Below the pieces are notes generated by a model, which saw only the letters and a list, made by a program, of their open reading frames with translations, was not told where the DNA came from and made no database searches. A stretch of 64,000 nucleotides of DNA. Origin: Ectopseudomonas composti (lineage in GTDB: Bacteria > Pseudomonadota > Gammaproteobacteria > Pseudomonadales > Pseudomonadaceae). Each line of letters opens with the position of its first letter. Position 1 is the stretch's first letter. This document shows, one piece after another, positions 1 through 8,702 of the stretch. Location of the stretch: assembly GCF_001567565.1 (NCBI RefSeq), contig NZ_LSSW01000031.1, forward strand, positions 124,001 to 188,000, given 5' to 3'. Position numbers and translations under genes: made by a program.

Positions 1-570
1 GCCATGGTGCATGCCATCGAGGCCTTCGTTTCCACCGGCCATGGCCCGCTCACCGACCCCCATGCGCTGGAGGCCATGCGCCTGATCAACGGCAATCTGG
101 TGCAGATGATCGCCAATCCGGGCGATATCGCTTTGCGCGAGAAAATCATGCTCGGCAGCATGCAGGCCGGCCTGGCCTTCTCCAACGCGATCCTCGGCGC
201 GGTGCATGCCATGAGCCACAGCCTGGGCGGTTTTCTCGACCTGCCGCATGGCCTGTGCAACGCCGTGCTGGTCGAGCACGTGGTGGCATTCAACTACAGC
301 GCGGCGCCGGAGCGCTTCAAGGTCATCGCCGAAACCCTGGGTATCGATTGCCGTGGCCTCAATCACGCGCAGATCCGCCAGCGCCTGGTCGAGCACCTGA
401 TCGCCTTCAAGCACGCCATGGGTTTCCGCGAGACGCTCGGCCTGCATGGCGTGAGCACTTCGGACATTCCGTTTTTGTCCAGCCATGCGATGGATGACCC
501 GTGCATCCTGACCAATCCGCGCGAGTCGACTCAGCGAGATGTCGAGGTGGTCTATGGCGAGGCGCTCTGA
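1..570 (+). CDS. ercA: Iron-containing alcohol dehydrogenase-like protein ErcA (3' part)
   Basis: The reading frame is open from the first base, so the 5' part lies outside the window; about 189 C-terminal residues are seen. The fragment carries the helical metal-binding half of group III (iron-type) alcohol dehydrogenases: HAIEAFVS near the start and the GAVHAMSHSLGG...DLPHG motif, whose histidines bind the metal in this family. In Pseudomonas, ErcA-type proteins belong to the regulatory network for ethanol oxidation rather than acting as a bulk dehydrogenase. The gene overlaps the next one, a hybrid histidine kinase, which matches the known ercA-ercS pairing. The family is secure. The ercA name rests mainly on this neighbour. 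Confidence 0.75.
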   Translation, partial: AMVHAIEAFVSTGHGPLTDPHALEAMRLINGNLVQMIANPGDIALREKIMLGSMQAGLAFSNAILGAVHAMSHSLGGFLDLPHGLCNAVLVEHVVAFNYSAAPERFKVIAETLGIDCRGLNHAQIRQRLVEHLIAFKHAMGFRETLGLHGVSTSDIPFLSSHAMDDPCILTNPRESTQRDVEVVYGEAL

Positions 571-2278
571 CGAAGCGCTGGCAGGACTGCTGGGGCTTGG
601 CAGCCAGTCGGCGCGCAAGAGTCATTACCCCGAGCTGCTGGCACGCCTGGAAGAGCTGGAAACCGAGCGCAACCGCTACAAATGGCTGTTCGAGCACGCC
701 GTGCACGGCATCATCCAGGCCAGTCTGCAGGACGGCGTGCTGGCGGCCAATCCGGCGATGGCGCGTATGCTCGGTTATGACGATCCGCAGCAGGTGCTGT
801 GGTCGCTCAGCGATCTGGCCCGGCATCTGTTCGTCGGCGGTTTCGATGAACTGGAGGTGATTCGAAACCGCCTGAGCCAGGGCCAGGCCCTGCTCGGTTA
901 TGAAACGCGTCTGCGGCGGCGCGATGGCAGCACCATCGACGTGCTGATGAACCTGTTGCTCAAGCCCGAAGGCGAGGGCGTCTTCGAAGGCTTCGTCGCC
1001 GACATCACCGAGCGCAAGCAGGCACAGCAACGTCTGCAACAACTCAACGACGAGCTGGAGCGCCGCGTCGCCGCGCGCACCTATGAGCTGCTCGAATCCA
1101 ACCGCAACCTGCAGCGCCAGATCGAAGAGCGCGAGCGCATCGAACTGGCCCTGCGTGAGGCGCGCGACGCCGCCGAGGCGGCCAACCGCAGCAAGGACAA
1201 GTACCTGGCCGCGGCCAGTCACGACCTGCTGCAGCCACTCAATGCGGCGCGATTGCTGATCTCCACCCTGCGTGAGCGTGAACTGCCGAGCGCCGAGCAC
1301 AATCTGGTCGAGCGCAGCCATCTGGCGCTGGAAGGCGCCGAAGATCTGCTCGCCGATCTGCTGGATATCTCCAAGCTGGATCAGGCAGCGATCAAGCCGG
1401 ATGTCGACGTCTATCGTCTCGAAGAGCTGCTGGCGCCGCTGGCCTCTGAGTTCGACAGCGTCGCCAGCGCCAATGACCTGCGTCTGCGCGTACGCATCGC
1501 CGACTATGCGGTGCACACCGATTTCCGTCTGCTGACGCGCATCCTGCGTAATTTCCTCAGCAATGCCTGTCGTTACACCGAGCGCGGCGGCGTATTGCTC
1601 GGCGCACGCCGCCGTGGCGACTTCGTCGAACTGCAGGTGTGGGACAGCGGCCGCGGCATCGCGGTGGATCAGCTGGACAAGATTTTCCTCGAGTTCAATC
1701 AGCTGGAGGTCGGCCGCGCCGCTGAGCGCAAGGGTGTCGGCCTGGGCCTGGCCATCGTCGAGCGCATCGCGCGTATGCTGGGTTATCCGGTACAGGTCCG
1801 TTCGCAGCCTGGGCGAGGCTCGGTGTTCAGCATCCGCGTGCCACTGGCGCAGGCCATGCCGCAGCGGCAGGTGCCGTCCGTGGCGCAACCGATTCTCGGC
1901 AATCCCTTGCCGGGGCGGCGTCTGCTGGTGATCGACAACGAGGTGGACATCCTCCATAGCATGGACGCGCTGCTCGGCCAGTGGGGTTGCGAGGTGGTCA
2001 CGGCGGTCGATTTCCCTGAGGCGCTGCAGCGACTGCAGGGCAGGGCGCCGGAGGTGATCCTGGCGGATTATCACCTCGATCACGGCGTGCTCGGTTGCCA
2101 GGTGATCCAGCAGCTACGTGACGAATTCTCCCGGCCGATTCCGGCACTGATCATCAGCGCCGACCGCAGTGATGCCTGTCGCCGTGAGCTGCAGAGCCTG
2201 GGCGCGCCGCTGCTGAACAAGCCGGTCAAGCCCGGCAAGCTGCGTGCGGTGCTCAGCCAGCTGCTGATGGACGCGTGA
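554..2278 (+). CDS. Hybrid histidine kinase/response regulator, ErcS/NahK type
   Basis: Protein of about 574 aa. Order: PAS-like sensor (about residues 35-155, ending in the typical DITERK), a coiled coil (about 155-210), a HisKA dimerisation domain with the phospho-acceptor H-box SHDLLQPLNAARL, a HATPase_c domain (N box FLSNACRY, G boxes DSGRGI and GVGLGL), and a C-terminal receiver domain with DYHLDHG and the conserved lysine in NKPVKPG. No membrane segments are seen, so it should be cytoplasmic. ATG 554 is chosen because GAGGTGG lies just upstream; an in-frame ATG at 539 is the alternative. It overlaps the end of the ErcA-like gene by 17 bases, implying co-transcription. Whether it is the ErcS or the ErcS'/NahK paralogue cannot be settled by eye. 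Confidence 0.85.
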   Translation: MARRSDEALAGLLGLGSQSARKSHYPELLARLEELETERNRYKWLFEHAVHGIIQASLQDGVLAANPAMARMLGYDDPQQVLWSLSDLARHLFVGGFDELEVIRNRLSQGQALLGYETRLRRRDGSTIDVLMNLLLKPEGEGVFEGFVADITERKQAQQRLQQLNDELERRVAARTYELLESNRNLQRQIEERERIELALREARDAAEAANRSKDKYLAAASHDLLQPLNAARLLISTLRERELPSAEHNLVERSHLALEGAEDLLADLLDISKLDQAAIKPDVDVYRLEELLAPLASEFDSVASANDLRLRVRIADYAVHTDFRLLTRILRNFLSNACRYTERGGVLLGARRRGDFVELQVWDSGRGIAVDQLDKIFLEFNQLEVGRAAERKGVGLGLAIVERIARMLGYPVQVRSQPGRGSVFSIRVPLAQAMPQRQVPSVAQPILGNPLPGRRLLVIDNEVDILHSMDALLGQWGCEVVTAVDFPEALQRLQGRAPEVILADYHLDHGVLGCQVIQQLRDEFSRPIPALIISADRSDACRRELQSLGAPLLNKPVKPGKLRAVLSQLLMDA

Positions 2279-2358
2279 ACGGCAGCCGGCTGGCGGAGTG
2301 AACCTGAGCGATTTTGGGGCTGTCTATTGGCTACCTCGTCCCTCAGGAGATAACCACA

Positions 2359-2766
2359 ATGACAATTTCCATGAACCCCGTTATGCGCCGCCTGGCAGCC
2401 ATGACCGCGCTGTTTCATCTGCTGCTGGTGGTGCAGATTCCTGCTGCGAACGCGGCAATGGTCGGCACTCACGAGGTAATCGCCGAGCAGCAGCACAAGG
2501 TGGATCAGGAGCAGTTGATGGCCATGCTCGATGACCAGCAGGTGAAGGAGAAACTGGTGTCGATGGGCGTCGACCGTGATCAGGTCGAGTCGCGCATCGC
2601 CAGCCTGACCCCGGCCGAACTGGCGCAGTTCAACCAGCAGCTGGATCAGGCGCCGGCCGGTGCGGGTGTGGTCGGCATCATCGTGTTGTTTCTGGTGATC
2701 TTCATCATCACTGATATGCTGTGCGCCACCAACATCTTCAGTTTCGTTAAATGCATAAATCGCTGA
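2359..2766 (+). CDS. PA2779-family small membrane protein
   Basis: 135 aa. The N-terminus (MTISMNPVMRRLAAMTALF) leads into a hydrophobic stretch ending AANAA, compatible with a signal peptide. A charged helical middle (about residues 35-90) follows, then a strongly hydrophobic segment (GVVGIIVLFLVIFIITDML), so the protein is probably anchored in the inner membrane. ATG 2359 is preceded by AGGAG at 2345-2349 with good spacing. The gene overlaps the next one by 16 bases. The PA2779/PA2778 pair is conserved in pseudomonads and its biochemical role is not known to me. Confidence 0.75.
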   Translation: MTISMNPVMRRLAAMTALFHLLLVVQIPAANAAMVGTHEVIAEQQHKVDQEQLMAMLDDQQVKEKLVSMGVDRDQVESRIASLTPAELAQFNQQLDQAPAGAGVVGIIVLFLVIFIITDMLCATNIFSFVKCINR

Positions 2767-3704
2767 TTCGCCTCTGCTGCATCGCATCGATCGTTCTACT
2801 CACAGCCTGCGCTCGCTCCCCGGTGTTATCACCGGTGGGCGAGCGTCTGCCTGAGCGGGTAGAACTCACCGACGTTCCCTTCTTCCCCCAGAACGCCTAC
2901 CAGTGCGGGCCAGCCGCCTTGGCCACCATGCTCAACCAGCGTGGCGTGTTGACCACGCCCGGTGCGCTCAAGGACAAGGTGTACATCCCCAGTCGTGAGG
3001 GCAGCCTGCAGGTGGAGATGGTCGCCGCCGCGCGCAACCACGAAATGCTGGTGTATCCGCTGCAGCCGCGCCTGGAGGCAGTGCTTGCCGAGGTGGCAGC
3101 CGGCAACCCAGTGCTGGTGCTGCAGAACCTGGCCTTCGACTGGTACCCGCAATGGCACTTCGCGGTAGTGGTGGGTTACGACCGTCGCGAGCGCACGCTG
3201 GTCCTGCGTTCGGCCACCACACGCAGGCTCGAAGACAGCTTCAACAGCTTCGACAGAACCTGGGCGCGCGGTGGTCGCTGGGCGGTAGTGACCCTGCCGC
3301 CCGAGCGCCTGCCGGCACAGGCCGACATGCAGGTATGGATGAAGGCCGCCAACGACCTCGAACAAACCGGCAATGCCCAGCCGGCGCGGCGTGCCTATCG
3401 TCGTGCTGCCGAGGCCTGGCCGGAGCAGTCGCTGCCCTGGTTCGCCCTGAGCAACAGCCGCTACGCCGATGGCGATCGCAAGGGCGCCGAGCAGGCGTTG
3501 CGCGAGAGTCTGAAGCGCGAGCCAGCTTTCGCTGCGGGTTGGTTCAACCTGTCGCAGGTGCTGGGCGAGCAGGGTTGCGCCCGTGAGGCGCAGCAGGCCC
3601 AGGCTTGCGCACAGCGTCTGGCACCAGATGATGCGCGCTTTGCCGTGCCCCCCAAGGCCGCTGGCGTTGCCGGGCAGTGTCAGGCCTTGCCGCTTTGTCC
3701 GTGA
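2751..3704 (+). CDS. PA2778-family C39-like cysteine peptidase lipoprotein with TPRs
   Basis: 317 aa. A lipoprotein signal is visible (SIVLLTAC, lipobox LTAC near residue 20). A C39-like papain-fold peptidase domain follows: the motif NAYQCGPAALATMLN (about residues 47-61) supplies the catalytic Cys, and WHFAVVVGYD supplies the His region. The C-terminal third holds tetratricopeptide-like helices (ANDLEQTGNAQPARRAYRRAAEAWP and the next repeat). It is probably an envelope-anchored, double-glycine-type peptidase or peptidase-like protein. It overlaps the upstream PA2779-family gene, and a terminator follows directly. Confidence 0.8.
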   Translation: MHKSLIRLCCIASIVLLTACARSPVLSPVGERLPERVELTDVPFFPQNAYQCGPAALATMLNQRGVLTTPGALKDKVYIPSREGSLQVEMVAAARNHEMLVYPLQPRLEAVLAEVAAGNPVLVLQNLAFDWYPQWHFAVVVGYDRRERTLVLRSATTRRLEDSFNSFDRTWARGGRWAVVTLPPERLPAQADMQVWMKAANDLEQTGNAQPARRAYRRAAEAWPEQSLPWFALSNSRYADGDRKGAEQALRESLKREPAFAAGWFNLSQVLGEQGCAREAQQAQACAQRLAPDDARFAVPPKAAGVAGQCQALPLCP

Positions 3705-3711
3705 TGCATAT

Positions 3712-3739
3712 GAAAACGGCGCCCGAGGGCGCCGTTTTC
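3712..3739. terminator. Bidirectional Rho-independent terminator
   Basis: A perfect 12-bp stem GAAAACGGCGCC / GGCGCCGTTTTC with a 4-nt loop has A/T runs on both sides. It lies between the convergent PA2778-family gene (ends 3704) and the minus-strand oxidoreductase gene (ends 3757), so it can serve both. Confidence 0.85.
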
Positions 3740-3756
3740 ATTGGAGTGAAGGAAGG

Positions 3757-5040
3757 TTATACGCCGAGCTTGTCGCGTAGCGTGTAGTACCAGGCGCCGA
3801 TGGCGCTGAACGGTACCTGGAACAGGCGACCGCCCGGGAAGGGGTAGTGCGGCAAGCCGGCGAAGGCATCGAAGCGCTCGGCCTGGCCACGCAGCGCCTC
3901 GGCCAGGACCTTGCCCGCCAGGTGCGTATAGGTCACGCCATGGCCGCTGCAACCTTGCGAGTAGTAGATGTTGTCGCCGATACGGCCGACCTGCGGCAGG
4001 CGCGAAAGCGTCAGCAGGAAGTTACCGGTCCAGGCGAAGTCGATCTTCACGTCTTTCAACTGCGGAAAGGTCTTGAGCATCTTCGGCCGAATGATCGCCT
4101 CGATATTGGCCGGGTCGCGCGCACCGTAGACCACGCCACCACCGTAGATCAGGCGCTTGTCGCCGGTGAGGCGGTAGTAATCGAGCAGGTAGTTGCAGTC
4201 TTCCACGCAGTAGTCCTGCGGCAACAGACTGGCAGCCAGTTCATCGCTCAAGGGCTCGGTGGTGATGACCTGCGTACCGCACGGCATCGACTTGGCCGCC
4301 AGCTCCGGCACCAGGTTGCCCAGGTAGGCGTTACCCGCGACCACCACGAACTTGGCCTTGATGCGACCTTCCGGGGTGTGCACCACCGGGTTGGCGCCGC
4401 GCTCGATGCGGGTAGCAGGGGACTGCTCATAGATCACGCCGCCGAGTGATTCCACCGCAGCGGCTTCGCCCAGCGCCAGGTTCAGCGGATGGATATGGCC
4501 GCCACTCATGTCCAGCATGCCGCCGATATAGTTCTCGCTGGCAACGACTTCACGGATACGTTTGGCGTCCATCAATTCCAGCTGGGTGTGGCCGTAGCGC
4601 TCCCACAGTTTCTTCTGCGCTTCCAGGTGGCCCATCTGCTTGGTGGTCAGCGCCGCGAAGACGCCACCATCCTTCAGATCGCACTGGATGTCGTACTTGG
4701 CGATGCGCTCACGAATGATGCGGCCGCCCTCGAATGCCATCTGCCCGAGCAGTTGCGCCTGCTTGGGGCCGACAGTGCGCTCGATCACGTCGATGTCGCG
4801 GCTGTAGCTGTTGACGATTTGCCCGCCGTTGCGGCCGGAAGCACCGAAGCCGACCTTGGCCGCTTCGACGATGCTTACCTTGAAACCGTTCTCCAGGAGA
4901 AACAGTGCAGTGGACAGACCGGTGTAGCCTGCACCGATGATGCAGACATCGGTTTCCACCTCGCCTTGCAGGGCTGGGCGTTGCGGGACTGGGGTGGCTG
5001 AGGCGGCGTAATAGGATTGGGGATATGCCGTGTGCGCCAT
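3757..5040 (-). CDS. FAD-dependent amine oxidoreductase, gamma-glutamylputrescine oxidase (PuuB/PauB) type
   Basis: 427 aa, the usual length of the family. A DAO/glycine-oxidase fold is indicated: the N-terminal Rossmann motif DVCIIGAGYTGLSTALFL binds the FAD ADP moiety (about residues 30-47), and GFGASGRNGGQIVNSYSRD is the second flavin-contact motif typical of PuuB-like enzymes. The C-terminus has GHGVTYTHLAGK, which also contacts FAD. In this family the enzyme oxidises gamma-glutamyl-putrescine or related polyamine conjugates. It stands alone here with no other polyamine genes beside it, so the exact substrate is open. It starts at ATG 5040. Confidence 0.82.
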   Translation of the reverse strand: MAHTAYPQSYYAASATPVPQRPALQGEVETDVCIIGAGYTGLSTALFLLENGFKVSIVEAAKVGFGASGRNGGQIVNSYSRDIDVIERTVGPKQAQLLGQMAFEGGRIIRERIAKYDIQCDLKDGGVFAALTTKQMGHLEAQKKLWERYGHTQLELMDAKRIREVVASENYIGGMLDMSGGHIHPLNLALGEAAAVESLGGVIYEQSPATRIERGANPVVHTPEGRIKAKFVVVAGNAYLGNLVPELAAKSMPCGTQVITTEPLSDELAASLLPQDYCVEDCNYLLDYYRLTGDKRLIYGGGVVYGARDPANIEAIIRPKMLKTFPQLKDVKIDFAWTGNFLLTLSRLPQVGRIGDNIYYSQGCSGHGVTYTHLAGKVLAEALRGQAERFDAFAGLPHYPFPGGRLFQVPFSAIGAWYYTLRDKLGV

Positions 5041-5181
5041 ATTGAACCTCTGTTCTTTATTTTTTACGAATGATCCGATGCTACCTGAGTTGAAAATAGC
5101 CGGCTAGTGGCCGTGCAAAATATTCAACGACCCGGTTTCGAAAAAAATTGGCCTATTTCAGTGAGTTAGCGAAAAAACTTG

Positions 5182-5209
5182 TTGACGGGCAAAAAGATCT
5201 GCGTAGAAT
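5182..5209 (+). promoter_or_regulatory. Sigma-70 promoter of tRNA-Val
   Basis: TTGACG (5182-5187) and TAGAAT (5204-5209) are separated by 16 bp. Transcription would start about 7-10 bases before the tRNA-Val 5' end at 5223, and a GC-rich stretch (GCGCACCC) follows as in many stable-RNA promoters. Confidence 0.7.
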
Positions 5210-5222
5210 GCGCACCCATCGA

Positions 5223-5299
5223 AGGCACATAGCTCAGTTGGTTAGAGCACCACCTTGACATGGTGGGGGTCGTTGGTTCGAGTCCAATTGTGCCTACCA
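5223..5299 (+). tRNA. tRNA-Val (anticodon GAC)
   Basis: The 77-nt cloverleaf has acceptor AGGCACA pairing with TGTGCCT, discriminator A and an encoded CCA at the 3' end. The D-loop is AGCTCAGTTGGTTAGAGC and the T arm contains GGTTCGAGTCC. The anticodon stem CACCT/TGGTG region places GAC at positions 34-36, giving valine. Confidence 0.95.
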
Positions 5300-5306
5300 A
5301 ATCGAT

Positions 5307-5337
5307 AAAAAGGGGTCGCTAAGCGACCCCTTTTTTA
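5307..5337 (+). terminator. Rho-independent terminator after tRNA-Val
   Basis: The stem GGGGTCGC / GCGACCCC (5312-5319 / 5323-5330) with loop TAA is followed by TTTTTT. It ends the monocistronic tRNA-Val transcript before the thrS leader. Confidence 0.88.
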
Positions 5338-5477
5338 TTTCCCGAATTGCTCGGGAGAAGGCGGCAGGTTTTTCCGTTTTTGTTTCAGCTGGCGGCTTGT
5401 CAGGGCTCAGGCTTTCTGAAAGCATCCGCACTCTTTACTTCCAGTGACTCTGGTTCGTTCTGGTTGGCCTTCGGGCT

Positions 5478-5555
5478 CCTGCCATCGTTAGGCAGGCATA
5501 CCGCCGAATCGCTTCCTGGCTCATCCCAACCCACGTGACCTTTGGTAGGGGTCAC
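5478..5555 (+). promoter_or_regulatory. Structured thrS leader (two small hairpins)
   Basis: Between the tRNA-Val terminator and thrS lie about 235 bases without a gene. Two inverted repeats stand out: CCTGCC/GGCAGG (5478-5483/5491-5496) and GTGACC/GGTCAC (5535-5540/5550-5555). The second ends just before the Shine-Dalgarno GGAGAGGAGG. In E. coli, thrS translation is autoregulated by leader structures resembling tRNA-Thr. A similar role here is only a guess from position. Confidence 0.3.
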
Positions 5556-5574
5556 CACTAGGAGAGGAGGCGCC

Positions 5575-7497
5575 ATGCCCATCATTACTCTTCCCGACGG
5601 CAGTCAACGTTCGTTCGATCATCCGGTATCCGTGCTGGAGGTCGCTCAATCCATTGGTGCGGGTCTGGCCAAGGCCACCCTGGCTGGCAAGGTCAATGGC
5701 AGGCAGGTCGACGCCTGCGACGTCATCGATACCGATGCCACCCTGCAGATCATCACGCCGAAGGACGAAGAGGGGCTGGAGATCATCCGCCACTCCTGTG
5801 CTCACCTGGTTGGGCATGCGGTCAAGCAGTTGTATCCGAATGCCAAGATGGTGATCGGCCCGGTCATCGATGAAGGCTTCTATTACGACATCGCCATCGA
5901 TCGCCCCTTCACGCCGGAAGACATGGCGGCCATCGAGAAACGCATGGCCGAGCTGATCGACAAGGACTACGACGTCATCAAGAAGATGACGCCGCGCGCC
6001 GACGTCATCGAGCTGTTCAAGTCCCGTGGTGAAGAGTACAAGCTGCGCCTGATCGACGACATGCCGGACGAGCAGGCCATGGGCCTGTATTTCCATGAAG
6101 AATACGTCGACATGTGCCGTGGCCCGCACGTGCCGAATACCCGCTTCCTCAAGGCGTTCAAGCTGACCCGCATCTCCGGTGCCTACTGGCGTGGCGACTC
6201 GAAGAACGAGCAGCTGCAGCGTATCTATGGCACTGCCTGGGCGGACAAGAAGCAGCTGGCCGCCTACATTCAGCGCATCGAAGAGGCCGAGAAGCGCGAT
6301 CACCGTCGTATCGGCAAGCAACTCGACCTGTTCCATCTGCAGGAAGAAGCGCCGGGCATGGTCTTCTGGCACCCCAACGGCTGGACCGTTTACCAGGTGC
6401 TGGAGCAGTACATGCGCCAGGTGCAGCGTGAGAATGGCTACGTGGAAGTGCGCACGCCGCAGGTGGTCGATCGCATCCTGTGGGAGCGTTCGGGGCACTG
6501 GTCCAACTACGCCGAGAACATGTTCACCACGGCTTCGGAAAACCGCGACTATGCGGTCAAGCCGATGAACTGCCCGTGCCATGTGCAGATCTTCAATCAG
6601 GGCCTGAAGTCCTACCGCGACCTGCCGCTGCGTCTGGCTGAGTTCGGTGCCTGTCACCGCAACGAGCCGTCTGGGGCGCTGCACGGCATCATGCGTGTGC
6701 GTGGCTTCGTGCAGGATGATGCGCACATCTTCTGCACCGAAGATCAGGTCAAGAAAGAAGCGGCCGATTTCATCAAGCTGACCCTGCAGGTCTATTCGGA
6801 CTTCGGTTTCAGCGATATCGCCATGAAGCTCTCGACTCGTCCTGCCAAGCGTGTGGGCTCCGATGAACTGTGGGATCGCGCCGAGGGTGCGCTGGCTGAG
6901 GCGCTCAATGAATCCGGTCTGGCTTGGGAATATCAGCCGGGCGAGGGCGCGTTCTACGGTCCGAAGATCGAATTCACGCTGCGCGACTGCCTGGGTCGTA
7001 ACTGGCAGTGTGGTACGCTGCAGTACGATCCGAACCTACCCGAGCGTCTGGATGCGAGCTATATCGCCGAAGACAACAATCGTAAGCGTCCGGTCATGTT
7101 GCACCGTGCGATCCTCGGTTCCTTCGAGCGTTTCATCGGCATGCTGATCGAGCACTATGCAGGTTCCTTCCCGGCCTGGCTTGCACCCACTCAGGCGGTG
7201 ATCATGAATATCACCGATAAACAGGCCGATTTTGCCCGCGAAGCCGAGAAAACTCTCAATCAAAGCGGTTTTCGTGCCAAGGTTGACTTGAGAAACGAAA
7301 AGATCGGCTTTAAAATCCGCGAGCATACCTTGCTCAAGGTTCCCTATCTCTTGGTTATTGGAGATCGGGAAGTCGAGACACGATCCGTTGCTGTGCGCAC
7401 CCGCGAAGGCGTTGACCTGGGGTCAATGCCTATCGAGCAATTCGCGGCGCAGTTGCAGCAAGCGGTTTCCCGGCGTGGTCGCCAAGATTTGGAGTAA
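5575..7497 (+). CDS. thrS: Threonyl-tRNA synthetase
   Basis: 640 aa, the standard length. The TGS domain (residues 1-61) starts MPIITLPDGSQRSFD. The editing domain carries the HSCAHLVGHAVKQLYP motif, whose histidines hydrolyse Ser-tRNA(Thr). The class II catalytic core has MNCPCH and the zinc-binding Cys/His set, with the C-terminal anticodon-binding domain after about residue 535. ATG 5575 is preceded by GGAGAGGAGG; an in-frame ATG at 5542 lacks that support and would add residues foreign to the family. The stop lies five bases before the infC start, so the two genes are translationally close and form one operon with the ribosomal protein genes downstream. Confidence 0.97.
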   Translation: MPIITLPDGSQRSFDHPVSVLEVAQSIGAGLAKATLAGKVNGRQVDACDVIDTDATLQIITPKDEEGLEIIRHSCAHLVGHAVKQLYPNAKMVIGPVIDEGFYYDIAIDRPFTPEDMAAIEKRMAELIDKDYDVIKKMTPRADVIELFKSRGEEYKLRLIDDMPDEQAMGLYFHEEYVDMCRGPHVPNTRFLKAFKLTRISGAYWRGDSKNEQLQRIYGTAWADKKQLAAYIQRIEEAEKRDHRRIGKQLDLFHLQEEAPGMVFWHPNGWTVYQVLEQYMRQVQRENGYVEVRTPQVVDRILWERSGHWSNYAENMFTTASENRDYAVKPMNCPCHVQIFNQGLKSYRDLPLRLAEFGACHRNEPSGALHGIMRVRGFVQDDAHIFCTEDQVKKEAADFIKLTLQVYSDFGFSDIAMKLSTRPAKRVGSDELWDRAEGALAEALNESGLAWEYQPGEGAFYGPKIEFTLRDCLGRNWQCGTLQYDPNLPERLDASYIAEDNNRKRPVMLHRAILGSFERFIGMLIEHYAGSFPAWLAPTQAVIMNITDKQADFAREAEKTLNQSGFRAKVDLRNEKIGFKIREHTLLKVPYLLVIGDREVETRSVAVRTREGVDLGSMPIEQFAAQLQQAVSRRGRQDLE

Positions 7498-7502
7498 TAA
7501 CT

Positions 7503-8048
7503 ATTAAGCGTGAAATGAGACAGGACAAGCGGGCCGCCCCTAAGGCGCCGATCAACGAAAATATCACCGCTCGTGAAGTGCGCCTTATTGGTGCTGACGG
7601 CGAGCAGGTCGGTATTGTTTCGATCGATGAGGCATTGCGCGTGGCTGAAGAAGCCAAGCTGGATCTGGTAGAGATCTCTGCTGACGCGCTGCCGCCAGTT
7701 TGCCGCATCATGGACTACGGCAAGCACCTGTTCGAGAAGAAGAAGCAGGCTGCTATCGCCAAGAAGAACCAGCACCAGCAACAGATTAAAGAAATCAAGT
7801 TTCGTCCAGGGACGGAAGAAGGGGATTATCAGGTAAAACTACGCAACCTGATACGTTTCCTTGAAGATGGGGACAAGGCCAAGGTATCGCTTCGATTCCG
7901 CGGCCGTGAGATGGCTCACCAGGAGCTGGGTATGGAGCTGCTCAAGCGGGTCGAACAAGACCTGATCGAGCTCGGCACCGTAGAACAGCATCCTAAGCTG
8001 GAAGGACGCCAGCTGATGATGGTCATCGCTCCCAAGAAGCGTAAATAA
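7503..8048 (+). CDS. infC: Translation initiation factor IF-3 (ATT start)
   Basis: 181 aa. The N-domain (PINENITAREVRLIGADGEQVGIV), the lysine-rich linker (KHLFEKKKQAAIAKKNQ) and the C-domain (KEIKFRPGTEEGDYQVKLRNLIRFL) are all present. The start is taken as ATT at 7503, eight bases after GGAG (7491-7494). It gives IKREMRQDKR, matching the usual Pseudomonas N-terminus. The first in-frame ATG (7515) would lose four conserved residues. AUU initiation of infC is the basis of IF3 autoregulation in E. coli and is probably kept here. Overlap with thrS is avoided by only five bases. Confidence 0.95.
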   Translation: MKREMRQDKRAAPKAPINENITAREVRLIGADGEQVGIVSIDEALRVAEEAKLDLVEISADALPPVCRIMDYGKHLFEKKKQAAIAKKNQHQQQIKEIKFRPGTEEGDYQVKLRNLIRFLEDGDKAKVSLRFRGREMAHQELGMELLKRVEQDLIELGTVEQHPKLEGRQLMMVIAPKKRK

Positions 8049-8108
8049 TCTACCGGGCACTGGCAGGCCTGATGGTTATCAGTTGTTAATGAATGCGGAG
8101 TACAAAAC

Positions 8109-8303
8109 ATGCCAAAAATGAAAACCAAGAGCGGTGCTGCGAAGCGCTTCCTGAAGACTGCTACAGGCTTCAAGCACAAGCACGCTTTCAAGAGCCACAT
8201 CCTGACCAAGATGTCCACGAAACGTAAGCGCCAGCTGCGTGGCAGCTCGCTGATCGGTCCGTCGGACAAAGCTAAAGTCGAGCGCATGCTGCGCGTTCGT
8301 TAA
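8109..8303 (+). CDS. rpmI: 50S ribosomal protein L35
   Basis: 64 aa, very basic, beginning MPKMKTKSGAAKRFLKTATGFKH, the signature of L35. It lies between infC and rplT as in most bacteria, with GGAG upstream (about 8096-8099). Confidence 0.97.
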   Translation: MPKMKTKSGAAKRFLKTATGFKHKHAFKSHILTKMSTKRKRQLRGSSLIGPSDKAKVERMLRVR

Positions 8304-8332
8304 TCGGTCAAGATACTTAGAGGTAATTACTC

Positions 8333-8689
8333 ATGGCTCGTGTTAAGCGTGGCGTTATCGCTCGTGCTCGTCACAAAAAGATTCTGAAACTGGCTAAAGG
8401 CTACTACGGCGCTCGTTCGCGTGTGTTCCGTGTTGCCAAGCAGGCTGTCATCAAGGCTGGTCAATATGCCTACCGTGACCGTCGTCAGAAAAAACGTCAG
8501 TTCCGCGCACTGTGGATCGCTCGTATCAACGCTGGTGCTCGCGTCAACGGTCTGTCCTACAGCCGTCTGATCGCTGGCCTGAAAAAAGCGTCGATCGAAA
8601 TCGACCGTAAGGTTCTGGCTGATCTGGCAGTGAACGAAAAAGCGGCGTTTGCTGCGATTGTCGAGAAGGCCAAGGCCGTTCTGGCTTAA
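8333..8689 (+). CDS. rplT: 50S ribosomal protein L20
   Basis: 118 aa. MARVKRGVIARARHKKILKLAKGYYGARSR is the conserved rRNA-binding N-terminus, and the C-terminal globular part contains LKKASIEIDRKVLADLA. L20 represses its own operon in E. coli by binding leader RNA. Preceded by GAGGTAA at correct spacing. Confidence 0.97.
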   Translation: MARVKRGVIARARHKKILKLAKGYYGARSRVFRVAKQAVIKAGQYAYRDRRQKKRQFRALWIARINAGARVNGLSYSRLIAGLKKASIEIDRKVLADLAVNEKAAFAAIVEKAKAVLA

Positions 8690-8702
8690 GTCCCCCGACA
8701 AT

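Noticed and set aside
407..2083. Long open frame on the minus strand (558 codons) opposite the histidine kinase
   Set aside because: Mirror of a GC-rich gene. The plus-strand protein has clear PAS, kinase and receiver motifs, while the minus product is repetitive and His/Gln-rich without a family.
5521..6726. 401-codon minus-strand frame opposite thrS
   Set aside because: Shadow of thrS; no start context and no known domain.
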